From the NCBI GenBank assembly GCA_033816765.1, contig CM066288.1:2666001-2730000 (forward strand): DNA of 64,000 nt, read 5' to 3'. Origin of the DNA: Nothopassalora personata. Its lineage: Eukaryota > Ascomycota > Dothideomycetes > Mycosphaerellales > Mycosphaerellaceae. The number at the start of each line of letters is the position of its first letter. Position 1 is the stretch's first letter. The translations under genes were made by a program, and so were the position numbers. Shown in pieces: positions 1 to 12,396 of the stretch. The notes beneath the pieces are model-generated. The model saw nothing but the letters and a program-made list of their open reading frames with translations, searched no databases and had not been told where the DNA came from.

Positions 1-3000
1 TTATTAACCCTAATGCACCTAAGGCACCCCTCACTACATATTATAGAGCATGTAGCCTAGCTAAGGCACATAAAGTGTTTAATAGGACTAAGCTAATTAG
101 GGCAATGACTCCCTATAGGCACGTAGCTATGAATTTGGCTAAGTTAACACTAGCATACAATAGTGATCGTTACCTAGTTCATTTCTACGATTTAGATACC
201 TATAGGCACTTTCAATTCACTATTAAGAATAGGGACTAACTATTAGTATTAGCTTACTTCAACAGCCTACTTAGCTTCATTAATTTCATTAGGCGTAGGT
301 TTGTTTACTTCTACAGCGATAATAAAGCAGCCATTAGCATAGCCTTCCGCTTAACTATTAATAACAATTAAATTGAGTGGCACAACACTGCTAACTACGC
401 GTCTAACTAGGACCTAGTAGAACGAGCGGGCGGCGTCATTATTACGATGTCTCGCACAATCCGCATTTATGCTCGCCTGCCTAAAAAGCTCTAGAATGAA
501 TGCATAGCAGCTACCGTCTACATTCTCTAGCGGTCACTAATCTAATTAAAAGGCTAGAAGACTCCCTTCGAATTGGCAATAGGCAGGGTACTAAATGTAG
601 GCTACATAGTAGTGTACGGCTACCTAGCCTACGTGTACATTCATAGCACTACTCAACTAGGTAAGACTAAGAAGCTTAAAGAACGAGCACTTATCGGATA
701 CCTTGTGGGCTACGACTCTACCAATATCTATAGGGTGTAGGACCCATCGAAAGATAGGGTTATGCGGGTAAAGGACGTCCTCTTTAATAAGACTACGTTC
801 TACGACCTATCAATTCTCACTACTAGTTACTCAACCCCTGTTAAGAACATCGTAATAGTAGAACCGGCTAAAGAGCCTAAACAGTACTACGACCTATATA
901 TGGCTCACTATAAGCAGGACATAGCATAGGCCGAGGGGGTAGAAGAATAGGCTTAACAGCAGCCGCTCTATTAAAACCCTCGTTAACACGCCTATTAACA
1001 ATTACTACTTAGGCATGAACTACACTAGCCACAATACCGAGCGCTAGCAACATTCAACCAACCTAAAGGTGACAGCAGTTTCTAGCCACTTAATTGGCTA
1101 TTAACAAATAACGCTATAACCCCTACACTTTTACGAGACTAAGTCAAATCCGGGGTCGAACTAGCGACTAATAAGAGCATAGAGAACTCTAACTATAATA
1201 ACAACGCGGTAAACAACAGTAACGCGTCTAAACAATAGTACATTAACACACTGCAACAGTAGTTGATGGATGCCCTTATAGAGGAAGATCGTAAGGAGCT
1301 TATAGTAGATGCTTCGACGACTTCAAATGTCGCTGCCGCTCCGCCTATAGTCCCCTTCGAAGAACTTAGCCAAATGGATGACTTTTCCGCTAACACTAAT
1401 TACGCCCTTACCGGATCCGGTAAGAGACTTAGAACGGCCTACTTCCACTATGCTCTACATAATATTATGGTTGCTAACGTTATCATTAGCTAGATGGCGG
1501 GCATCCGCTAGAGACCTCGTTATCTAGGCCGTAAGTACTACGATGTCCTTCAATCCGAACGTACACGCGACTTCTCTCCTCTACGCCGTATTAATACTAT
1601 TACGTCGATGTACCGCGATGACCTTCCGCCCGAACCTCTAAACTACCGTGCCGCTATAAAGCACCGCTTCGCCTAACAATAGCGTGAAGCCATAGCTAAG
1701 GAGTTTGCTAAGGCAATCTCTACTAGCACATTCAAATAGGTAACTTAGTAAGAGAAGGATTATAATGCTTAGTAAGAAGAGGAGGGACTTCAGCCACCAC
1801 TGCCGCTAAAGTGGGTGTATAAGTACAAGCTAGATGAGTATAGCATGCTAAAGAGCTTTAAGGCCCGGCTATGCGCAAGAGGCGATCTATAGGGCACACA
1901 CTTATATATATACGCCGCCACACTGCCAGTAAGCATGTTCCGCCTCTACTGTGCTATAGCCGCGAGCTTCGACCTAGAAGCTAAACAGTTTAATGTTGTG
2001 AATGCCTTTCTAAATTCGGACCTACCGTACACTATATACCTACAACCACCTCCTAGAATCGATCGACCATCGGATAGATCTAGCTATGCTCTTAAACTGG
2101 TTAAGGCTCTCTACGGACTTAAGGAATCCCCTCTCCTTTAGTACAACTCCCTTACTACAACGCTCTCCTCTTTGGGCCTGGTTCCCCTATTAGACTCTAA
2201 GTACATCTATTATAACGATAAGGTTATGTTCTTCTTCTACGTAGACGACCTAGTCATGCTCTACTATCGTAAGAACAAGGCCCATACGGCACACATTAAG
2301 CAATAGCTTCTTAACGCATACGAGATGCACGAGCTCGGAGATCTAACCTAGTTCTTAGGAATTAAGGTAACACGAGACCGGTAAAAGAGACTACTATAGC
2401 TCTTATAAGAGGACTATATAGAGAAGCTCGCCGCTAAGTTTAGCATATCTACTAGCGCACGCAAGACTAATGTGCTAGTAGATTAACACCTCGACTAGAC
2501 GGTGCCCGAGGGTCACGTCGTAGACGCTATGAAGATCCTTACGTACTAATAACGCATTAGGTCTCTAAACTTCGTAGTAACGCATACACGCCTAGACATC
2601 GCCTTTTCCCTGTCTATGCTCTCGCAGTACCTAACTAAGCTAACGGACACACATCTAAAGCTTGCGGATTAGTGCTTACGCTACCTCCTAGAGACTAAGA
2701 ACCTCTGCCTTATATATGGCGCTAGTAAGCACATTACTAGCCTATATAGTTAGCCTAAACATCTCGGTAAGAACTATGAATTCTTTAGCGCATTAGATGC
2801 CTCCTACGGCATGAACGTCGATAGGACTAGCTCTAGCGGATGGATCTTTATGCTGTTCGGCGGACCAGTCGATTACAAAGCCTCTAAGTAGATTACTGTT
2901 ACTAAGTCCTTAACCGAAGCCGAACTCCTTAGCCTGTTACAAGCGGCATTAGAGTTAATCTAGTAGGAACGCATCTTCGCCGAGATCTATCTCGAGTTCA

Positions 3001-3260
3001 ACTAGTGCACACACCTGTACTATAACAACACCTAGACCATTCGACTTGTTAACTAGTAAGGGCAAAAGCTTAACACTAAGCTACGCTATGTTAATATCTA
3101 TTACTATTGGCTCCGCTAGAGAGACTAACGAGGAGATATCGAGATTCGGTATCTTAATACTAAGGATATGCCTACAGATAGGCTTACTAAGCTGCTACTA
3201 CTACAAAAGCATAAGCACTTCGTAAAGCTACTTAACATAGCTAAGGAAGGCGTAGATCTA
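1..3260 (+). pseudogene. RIP-degraded Ty1/Copia pol (integrase, RT, RNase H)
   Basis: Remnant of a Ty1/Copia polyprotein that begins before the window. Reading through RIP stops, the order is: integrase and its C-terminal part (around 430-830, with the RALIGYLVGYD-like block near 688-720), reverse transcriptase (about 1800-2400; KLVKALYGLKES at 2095-2130 and the YVDD active site at 2238-2249) and RNase H (about 2780-3230; SSSGWIFMLFGGPVDYKASK-like block, ending in MPTDRLTKLL). Integrase before RT is the Copia order. Nearly all stops are TAG or TAA where Q or W is expected, as CpA-to-TpA mutation gives. No long open frame is left, so the copy is dead. The 5' LTR and gag are outside the window. 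Confidence 0.88.
943..985 (+). repeat. 43-bp direct repeat, copy 1
   Basis: A 43-bp sequence beginning AAGAATAGGCTTAA and ending AACCCTCGTTA. It recurs at 3556-3598 with one C/T difference of the RIP type. This copy lies between the Copia integrase and RT regions. Confidence 0.7.
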
Positions 3261-4976
3261 CGCTCCTTAGCGCCTACTATAGATACTAACACTAGCCGTA
3301 TCACCTTAGGAGGTAATAATAACGCTTAAGATGCGTAGGCCTACTACACTAGTGGCTCTTCTCGACAGTTACTAGTACTAGGCTTTAACTATAGGACTCC
3401 TCTTCTTGGCGCATTATAGCATACACGACATAGTGATTAGCTACTACTAAGCGCTGCTTCCATTATGCCTCTCCTTCCGCATTCGGATAGATGCGACTTC
3501 CCTTTTATCCTTTTTATGCTAAAACAGGAAGGAACTAGTAGCAGGACTGTATAAAAAGAATAGGCTTAATAGCAGCCGCTCTATTAAAACCCTCGTTAGT
3601 TCTAAACCCTTCCTCTTTCTTTAACTAACATGGACCGGTAGAGGCTGTATAGTATGTTCGGTACTACTGTCTCCTCTACCGGCTCCGCACCACCGCCTAG
3701 CGCCGCTAGCGCCGCCACCGCTAGAGTAAGCGTCTACTATTTACCGGCGCTACCCTAGTACTATCATTACTAGGTGTTTCTCGGACTCCTATTAGCCCAT
3801 AGTAAAAGGACCGGAAACGCCCCTATTACTAGCAGCGGTGCAGCGTATAAGCACCTACAACGGCGTAGCTAATCATAGGCGCCGAAACACTATTAACCTC
3901 GCTACTAGTAGCATTACTATCACTACCTCCGTTACTATATTACAACGATCGTTATAACATTATCGATGCCTCTATTATCGTCCTTACCTCACTTAGAGAT
4001 AGCATCTCTACCCGCTGGGCGTGCAGTACCTGTAGTACTACCGTCGCTAGGATCACCCTTGCCCTAAGCAAAAAGATAAGGCCTTTATAAGCTATGAAGA
4101 CCTTTCATTAGGTAAAAGAGTTCCTACTAGGACGTAGCTAAATAGTAATCTCTACCTAAGGCAGGAAGCGGAGTTCTCTAAGACCGTAACCGAAGTTATA
4201 TGTGCGCGGTCATTAGATAGTAGTAAGGCACCCCAATTGCCGAAGCAATAGCGTACTATAGCACCTAGGATTTTAATTAAGAATAATGGAGCGGACATTG
4301 AAGCAGAAGATAGGCCAAGCAATAAATTCAGCAGATATAATAACCCCTAGGACTCGAACCTACAACCTTACATGTCCGTTAAAATGTAGGGAGATAGCAC
4401 GCCTTACCGTTCAGTGCTATAAGAACAGCTTAGCTACCCCACCGGATAAGATTCACATCGTTCAGAACCTATTATATAGGTTAACTATAGTATGAGGGAC
4501 TTGGTGAGATTGTGAATAGGGATGTGAGGCTAGGACAATAGCCTTACCTAAAACGCTAACTTAGAGCCCTGCTGTGCAGCTTATAATGGAGCTCTAACAA
4601 GCACGCAGTAACGAAGCCTAACGTCATGAGGTGGGTGGGTGGGGTGATAGGTGATGCATGGGGTGCACGCGATTACATACGATTAGCTCATTTACCTATA
4701 AGCCGCACGAGCTAAGGGGGTGTGTTACGATCTAAGCGTGCACCGGCGCTGCAGCCTAATTAAACCTGAGGCAGCAGCCGCTAAGAATCAGGTGACATTA
4801 ATTAGTCACCTGCAGCCTTTTCATAAGCAGCCCCTTCAATTCTAGCTTAGATACATGCAATCTACTATCTACTTTTAAAACACCTTTATAAGCCCATTTT
4901 ATAACTTCCAACCACTTGTAACGTGATAGCTACCGCCCGCATTAGCGAAATGCACGGCTTAGGCCATCTTAAAAAT
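3261..4976. other. RIPed intergenic block, possible Copia 3' end
   Basis: No gene is seen. The first kilobase is RIPed and stop-rich. At 4713-4720 a purine run (CTAAGGGGG context) is followed at 4723 by TGTTACGATC, which looks like a polypurine tract followed by the start of a 3' LTR. I could not place the LTR end (about 4925 is possible) and there is no 5' partner in the window. The stretch from about 4620 to 4890 still has many CA and TG dinucleotides, so it is less mutated than its surroundings. Confidence 0.35.
3556..3598 (+). repeat. 43-bp direct repeat, copy 2
   Basis: Second copy of the 43-bp repeat of 943-985, here downstream of the Copia RNase H. It is probably an internal duplication within the element, or a footprint of recombination between two Copia copies. 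It is too short and too internal to be an LTR. Confidence 0.7.
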
Positions 4977-5745
4977 CAGTACTGTACTTACCTTAGTAAG
5001 CTTAGACGCTTCTCCTTAGCTCGGCACCCTTTAGCTCCGTTTAGCACGGTTTAGTACCGTTTAGCTAATCGGGTAATTCCGCCCTAGCGAGCCTTAGCAA
5101 AGCGTCTAAGATCGAATAGGGTGTGTTTTAGTGTACCTTATTTTAATATAGCCTTACTACTAGATTTCACGACGCGATAGTAACTTAATACTACCTCCGA
5201 ACGAGCTCCTATAGATTTAAATAAGAGCGCCAATAGTAGAGATTACGAGGGCATTAACATCGAGATTATACGGTAGCGCGTTATATACGAAGTACATCCT
5301 CGAATGTAAAATCTAACATCGCCTACCTCGATCGAATATCGTCTACCGGCCGAGTAGAGTACGCTACACCTCTATAACTACTTTTATTCGATGCGCGAGG
5401 GTAAATAAGTAAGATTTGCCTATAGTAAAAGCCCTGTACTATAGCGAGTTAGCGCGTTAAGACCCGAAATAAGTCGAATATACACCTATTAAGTCTATTA
5501 TATAGCGCGCAATTACCTATCGTGTTATATACTGTACCTACACCCTCTTAGGTAATTATACGCATCGTAGTCGCACTAGTGTAGCTATGTCGTCGTAGAG
5601 CGTAGTATACGCCGTGTTTTCGACACTCTATTTACTACTATCTACACGGGTCTTAACGGGTTAGTACCCTTTTATACCGTTTAGCTAATAAGAGCGTAGC
5701 GCTAGGTGCTATATAACGCGTTGTTTATAGTAGGCGGTGCATAAA

Positions 5746-6151
5746 TGTTACGGTTCTAATCTAGGGCTAAAGGAAGCTAACTAATTAGACCTCTACAATT
5801 AGTAGGCGCTTCCGCCCGAGAAGCTCTCTCTCGCCCGTAGGAATAAAACTAAGGAACCGAGAGAGCAACTAAAGTAATCTCCTTAACCTTGTTAATCTCG
5901 GTGATCTCGAGAGAACATAGAGAGCATAGAGAGTACGGAGAGCAACGCTCTATCTCCTTTATATTTAGGAACGCTAAGAAACCCTTATGGTTCTAATGCG
6001 TTTAACTTATGTTACTATCTCACTAATTGGAATATAACCCTTATTCCTATTATTTATCTTCGCTTAGCTTACTTTAGCCTCTCTAAAGAATACCGCTACG
6101 TGACTTAACTTATCTCTCTTTTAAGACTAGCCCTAGAACGAGATAATAACA
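5746..6151 (+). repeat. G1 5' LTR
   Basis: A 406-bp LTR, TGTTA...TAACA, with a TATA-like TATATTTA near 5961. The sequence GCGTTTAA at 5998-6005, about 35 nt later, is matched in reverse complement by TTAAACGC at 6154-6161 just inside the element, which is the candidate self-priming site. Differences from the 3' LTR are about a dozen and all are transitions, so most probably arose by RIP after insertion. Confidence 0.9.
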
Positions 6152-6229
6152 CTTTAAACGCCCTTAGGATAAGCGCTACTTAAGTAGCTAGTAGGGGAAC
6201 ACCCGCCCCTAGCGAAGTAGGAAGCATCC

Positions 6230-7300
6230 GCCGTACGCTACTATAATAGACCACTACGAAGGACGATAAGTCTAATGACGATAACGAGCCTACTCTAAGG
6301 AGGAACGACGTTAAGGCTACTAAGCTAGACCTCTTCTATAGAGACAGGGCTAAGTTTGACGACTAGATCAATTAGATAGATATGTATCTTATGTTTAACC
6401 TAGTCGATGCCGATAAAAGAACTATCTTCGCTATTACGTACCTTCGCGGAAGTACGTAGAACTAGATTAAACCTTACCTTAAGGAATACCTCGAAGGTAT
6501 AGGACGACAAGACCCTACCGGAATGTTTAGGAGCTATACCCTTTTTAAAGAAAAGATGAAGTTAATCTTTAGAACCTCGAACGAAGTCTAATAGGCTATA
6601 CGAATCATTCAACACCTAAAGTAGAAGACGTCTACTTTAGAGTATGCCGCTAAATTCGAAGAATACGGACAAATTACCGGATAGGACTAGACGGCGTTAA
6701 TGACTATGTTCCGACGTAGACTTAAGGACTCCGTTAAGGACGAGTTAATAAGACACGGGGGACGGATTACTAACCTCGAAGAGCTAATGAAGGCGTCGAT
6801 TAACATCGATAACTAGCTCTAGGAACGACACTAGGAGAAGAAATACGACTCTAAAGTAGGAGGTATAGTAGGATACACTCCGGATCGTAGACCCTTAGGA
6901 GGATACGTTACGAAGGGAGAATCCTTACGATAAAGCTAGCCCTACTATAGACTATAGCTAATAGAACTAGACGTTACCTAACGAGGACGGAGGATTGATA
7001 AGAGTAGGGGCTACGGAAAGCCCTTTAAAGGAAAAGGAAAACTTATATACTATGCCTATAGTAAGGAAGATTATATAGCACGGGATTGCCGCGGTAAGAA
7101 TATAGTACGCCGCGAGCAATTTAATATAATGCAACCCCGAACTAGTAAATCTAAGAGTAGCGTTAGATCTCGAGGAGATACCAACTATACTCGGAGAGTA
7201 GGGGAGAGAGCTAGTAACGGAAGCACGACGCCTCTCCTAGACCCCTTAGAAGGACGAGGAGGATACTATAGGTAGCAAATAGTAGTTATTCCATTTAACG
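6230..7300 (+). pseudogene. G1 gag, RIP-degraded
   Basis: Reading through RIP stops gives a retrotransposon gag-like protein: an acidic/basic N-terminus, then a block around 6350-6480 like the capsid domain of chromoviruses (YLRGST near 6440-6455), then a CX2CX4HX4C-type zinc knuckle near 7050-7095, whose second cysteine position is changed. There are many TAG codons and no long open frame. It would package element RNA in virus-like particles. Confidence 0.75.
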
Positions 7301-8239
7301 CGAAGAACTAACTACGATAGTTTAATATAATAACACGAAGAGTCGACTACGAGATCGAATCCGAGTCTCGAAATAGTTATAGAAGCCTTTATTAGCGATT
7401 CTACTACTAAGACTCGTGTTAAGTTTACTACGTCGCGAAGTTAGGCGTAGGGTATTAGCCTTAGTAACTACGAGGAACCCTAGGAGCGACGTATAGGTAA
7501 AACGCTACGCTCCGAGAAGTAGATATCGACGAATCCTACTTTAACGAAGATAGAAGCGATAAAGAAAATTAGGACCTAGGATAGAACGGATTATAGTTAC
7601 TAGAACTATAGGAAGAAAGTTAAGAAACTACCGGGCTAAATACTATTAAGGAAGAATAGGATCCGGAAGAATTAAGCGAAGAAGATTCCTCTAAAGGAGA
7701 AGAGAGCGACACCGACAACAATAACAAACAACTTACCTTTACGGTAGATGCACCTAAGAAACTATACGACATAATTATCTACCTATAAAGAAGGTACGAG
7801 GAATTCCTACCTAAGATAGGCGGACGAAGGAGGCTATACTCCATTAAGTTTAACAAGACACTAGACACCCTACGAGGTATAGCCTAGGGATACCTACTTA
7901 TAGAAACAACCGAGAATCTAGTAACCGCCGTTATAGAACGACTACCGATAGGAAGCCGAATAATAGGAACCGGATATCTTATACCGTTAGGAACATTTAT
8001 ATCGAATAAATTACGTAACATAGTGCAATACGTACGCGTACTCTACTTAGAAACGTAGAAGATCTAGGAACGTAATAGACTACAAGTGTAGACATAGGGC
8101 AACGGGCTATAGGTTCTAGCCGAAGCCTCTAGGTACGAAGTATAGCAAACTATATACTATTCGGGAAAAGGATTAGCTCCCTAGGAATAAGTGACTAAAG
8201 GGAGTTATGCAATACTTAGGCTTACGTATCGACATTAAA

Positions 8240-11200
8240 CACAGTTTTCTAGACATAAGCAATCGTCAACGGACATAAGACTAGTGTTATAATCGACTTA
8301 GGAGTAGCGGGGAATTTTATCTCCGAGTCTTTCGTAAGAAGAAACGGGTTCGCTACCCTAAAGAAGAAATAGGGTTACGAGTTAATCGCGGTAAACGGAT
8401 TATCGTTACCTAGCGTAGAATAGGAGACGATACTATTGCCACTAGCTATCTAATAGCACTACGAGAATATTACCTTAGATGTTACTAATATAGCTAGTTA
8501 TAACATAGTATTAGGTATGCCTTAGTTAAGAAAGCATAACCTAGTAATCGACTAGAGAAGAGGAGTACTTACATTTAGGGAATGCGATTGCGTTATTAAC
8601 ATTTAGCCTACGTAGTAGTAGCGTTCACTAGTAGATAAGGTAAGGAAATAGCTAAACGAGATATAGCTTACGCTAAATAGAAGGATAAAAGAACTACCTT
8701 CGACCGGGATAGACACTAGCGTAGGGCCGCCGGGTTACGAAGTTACTAGAAGTAATAGAAGTAACGCACTATCGAAGAATACTAACATCTTAGAGTTAAG
8801 TATTCCTAAGGAGTATCGTAAGTGGTCGCGACTCTTTAAAGAGGAGAGAGGCAAAACCGCCTTACCTAAGCACCGCCTATAGGATTACAAGATTAACATT
8901 TAGCTAGGGAAAGAGCCTCTATAGGGACCCCTATATTAAATGTCTAAGAAAGAGCTATAGACCCTACGAGAATAGCTAAAGGAGAAGCTAGCTAAAGGAT
9001 AGATAAGAAGATCTACCTCGAGTGTAGGAACTCTATATATATTCGTTCTAAAAGTAAACGGGAAGTTACGACTCGTATAGGACTATAGGAAGTTAAACGA
9101 GATTACGATTAAGAACCGATACCCGCTACCTAACATCGAAGAAGCATAGGACAGATTAACCGGATTAGACTAGTACACGAAGATTAACCTACGAGATGCC
9201 TTCTATACTATACAAATAGTAGAAGGAGAAGAATGGAAGACCGCTTTTAGGATAAGATACGGACTTTACGAATTCTTAGTTATACTAATGGGATTAACTA
9301 ACGCACCCGCATCCTGTTAGGACCTTATTAACGAAACACTTAGAGACCTACTCGACGTATGCGTTATCGTATACATGGACGACATACTAGTCTACACGAA
9401 AGGATCCCTATAGAAACACATAAGACAAGTCTAAGACGTCTTCGAACGACTTACGCAATTAGGATTCAAGACGGCACCCGAGAAATACGAATTCCACAAG
9501 AAAGAAGTTAAATTCCTAGGCTTTATTATTAGCACTATAGGGATAACAATCGACCCTACGAAGACACAGTTAATTAGAGAGTAGCTAGAACCGAAAACAG
9601 TTAAGGACGTATAATTATTCCTTAGACTAACGAACTATAACCGGAAATTTATTAAGGACTATTTAAAGATAGCAGCACTAATAACGATGCTTATAAGAAA
9701 GGACGTTACTTAGAAATAGGGAAAGGAACAGATTAAAGCATTTAAGAAACTTAAGGAATAATACGCTTTAGCCCCTACGCTTCGACTATTCGATAGTAGT
9801 AAGGAAGTCCATATCGAGACCGATGCGTCTAATATAGCAATAGGCGCGTGTTTAACATAGACACACGATAGGTAGAGACACCTAGTAGCCTATTACTCCC
9901 GGAAAATGACTATAGCGGAATAGAACTACGACATCTATAATAAAGAGCTTCTAGCCATTGTTGCTGCTATGCAACATTAGAGAGTATATGTCGAGGGCCT
10001 ACCGAAGTTAACGATTCTTTCTAACTATAAGAATCTTACGTACTTTATAACGACGAAAGAACTTACCCGAAGATAAGCCCGCTAGTCGGAGCTACTAGGA
10101 CAGTATAAGTTCGAAATTAAATATACTCTAGGACGAGAGAACGGCCGCGCCGACGCGCTAAGCCGAAGAAGCGACTATATAGAAGGAAAAGAACTAGTGT
10201 AACACAAAATATTGAAGACGAACCCCGACGGAAGTCTTAGTACTAACATAAGAGAATTCAATAATATCGTACGGATATTAGGCGATAGGGACGAACAATT
10301 CCCTATATCGTAAGGAAAATACTAGGTACTAAAGGATCGAGAAGAAGAATGCATACGACAACATTACGACGGACTAACTTATAGACACCCCGGAACTTTA
10401 AAAACAATAGACCTAATATAACGTAGCTTCTCATTTCCATAGATAAGACTTAAGGTGTTACGCTACATTAAACAATGCGTACACTACTAACGAAACAAGG
10501 CTACAAGACATGCAAAATATAGACACCTATAGTTTAGGACACTACCGACGAAACTATAGGACGAAGTTATAATAGACTTTATTACGAAACTCCTACCGTT
10601 AAGGGATCAAGTTACGAAACAACCATACGACATAATACTAGTTATAGTTAATAGACTTACGAAATACGCACACTTCATTCCTACATTAGAAACATACAAT
10701 GTAGAGTAGCTCGGATACCTCGTACTAGATAGACTTATCCGATACTACGGATTCCCTTAAGCGTTTATAACGGATAGAGATAAGCTATTTACATTAAATT
10801 ACTAGAAAACGCTTATAGGAACGATCGGAATTAAACACAAGCTATTAACAGCATATTATCCGGAAACAGACAGATAAACCGAAAGGATAAATTAAACGCT
10901 AGAACAATACCTACGACACTACATTAACTACGCATAAGACAATTGGGTTTCATTACTACTAATAGCGTAGATTGCACTAAATAACTACAAATTAGAGACA
11001 ACTTTAACGACGCCATTTTATACGAACTTTAGTAAAGATCCTAATCTATTCGGAATACCTAGATCCTATCCATAGGCCGAGAGAGCAATCGTAACGACGG
11101 ATACTATTAAGGAAGTGCATAAAGAAACACGTAAGGCGATCGAAGATGTATAACGAAAACTGTCTTAATAACGGTAGGACACGAGAAAAATAGCACCTCT

Positions 11201-11606
11201 ACTAAAAGAGGGGGATAAGGTCTATCTCCTTATAAAAAACTTAAGAACAAGAAGATAGACTAAGAAACTAGATTACGTTAAGGTCGGACCATTTTTAATC
11301 GACAAAGTCGTAGGACTAGTTAACTATCAACTACGACTACCACCTAACGCAAAAATCTACCTAGTCTTCCATATCTCTAAGCTAGAACCCGTAGACGCTA
11401 GAACACCTTGCTAAGAGAGCTTCCATTTCGAGCTAGAAGTAGAAAATGAATTTAAAGTCGAAAAAATCCTAGATAAAAAGGGTTAGCGATACCTTGTTAA
11501 ATAGAAGGGATACGACGAATTAGAAAATACCTAGGAACTAAAAGAAAACCTACGAAACTGTTAGTAGAAGATTCGGGAATATTAAAACGGCGCTTGCTTA
11601 AAGTAA
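8240..11606 (+). pseudogene. G1 pol, RIP-degraded (PR-RT-RNH-IN-chromodomain)
   Basis: In order: aspartic protease region with VIDLG at about 8290-8305; RT at about 8980-9580, with YMDD at 9370-9381; RNase H from about 9800 (ETDAS); integrase with zinc-binding and DDE regions at about 10340-11060; and a C-terminal part with GPFLIDKV (11285-11310) and a chromodomain (about 11430-11580). A single frame is readable if TAG/TAA are ignored, so decay was by point mutation with few indels. RT before integrase is the Ty3/Gypsy order. G2 carries an almost identical copy. Confidence 0.88.
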
Positions 11607-11642
11607 CTATACTATAAGACATAGTAACTTTTAAGTAAACGG

Positions 11643-11717
11643 ACGACTAGAGTAGGAATCGAACCTACGACCTTAAGAGTATAGATAGCTTACGCTCTAC
11701 CACTAAGCTACCTAGCC
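11643..11717 (-). ncRNA. tRNA-like sequence inside G1
   Basis: On the minus strand this folds as a near-cloverleaf: acceptor stem GGCTAGG with TCTAGTC (7 pairs, two G-U), T8 A9, D stem GCTT/GAGC around AGTGGTA, T arm GTAGG-TTCGATT-CCTAC and discriminator G. A-box- and B-box-like Pol III promoter sequences are present (TAGCTTAGTGGTAG and GGTTCGATTCC). The anticodon arm is abnormal: TAAG/CTTA pairs leave an 11-nt loop, so no anticodon can be assigned. It lies between pol and the antisense ORF. G2 has the same sequence at 58918-58991, so it belongs to the element. Confidence 0.6.
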
Positions 11718-11759
11718 GATTAATAAGAACAGGGACCCAACTCATAAAAAAATACCCTT

Positions 11760-12321
11760 ACGAAGAAGACGGCTAAGCTACCGACGGCACCGTCTCGCTA
11801 GAAGGAGAAAGCTAGAAGTCGTCTAGAAGACCTTCGATAGCACTCTAGGTCTATAGAGATAAGGACAGATTAGGAGCACTAGGATCCGCGTCTACTATAG
11901 CGTACTCCTACGCTCCTAGATCCTCGTCTAGTAACAACCGATCTTCTAACGAACGACCCTCCGTAACCTTCTAATTAACCGCATCTAATTACTTACGAAG
12001 GCGCATTTCCTTTATATACGCCTCTATTAAGGCATCCTACCTTTTACTAAGAATCCTCTTCGCGGTATCTAGTTCCTATAACAATTTCTTCCGCTAAAGC
12101 GATAAGCGCTTCTACTCGCCCTCGGTTACCCTCGTATTATAACTCTTTAGATTCCGCTACTAGCACTCGGAACAGCGACTAGATAAGATATGCACCTTAC
12201 ATACACGGCCCTCCTTTTAATAAGAATTACACGGACGCATCGCGGTATCGCCGTTACGGAAGATCTACTAGGCTTTCTTCTTACGGCGAGCGGTAGATTT
12301 GGATTAGGAGGAAGAAGACAT
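11760..12321 (-). pseudogene. G1 antisense accessory ORF, cysteine-rich, RIP-degraded
   Basis: A frame opposite to pol begins with ATG at 12321. Ignoring RIP stops, it encodes about 180 residues: a Ser-rich start followed by a basic ARRKKKA patch, then a cysteine cluster (RPC, VCKVH, RCSEC), then a long charged, probably helical stretch and an acidic C-terminal part. The cluster resembles a small zinc-binding domain. The same frame is in G2 at 58314-58880. Function is unknown; it could be a regulator or silencing-related protein of the element. Confidence 0.6.
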
Positions 12322-12396
12322 CGTTACGAGACATGAAAAGGAAGTATAACATAACTTATGAAGCTCTAGGATAGAGCTAGACTAAAAGGGGAATAG

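Noticed and set aside
4339..4442. Possible second tRNA-like sequence on the minus strand (GGTTCGAGTCC box and GCTA/TAGC D stem)
   Set aside because: Acceptor ends do not pair and the variable part is far too long, so no cloverleaf can be supported.
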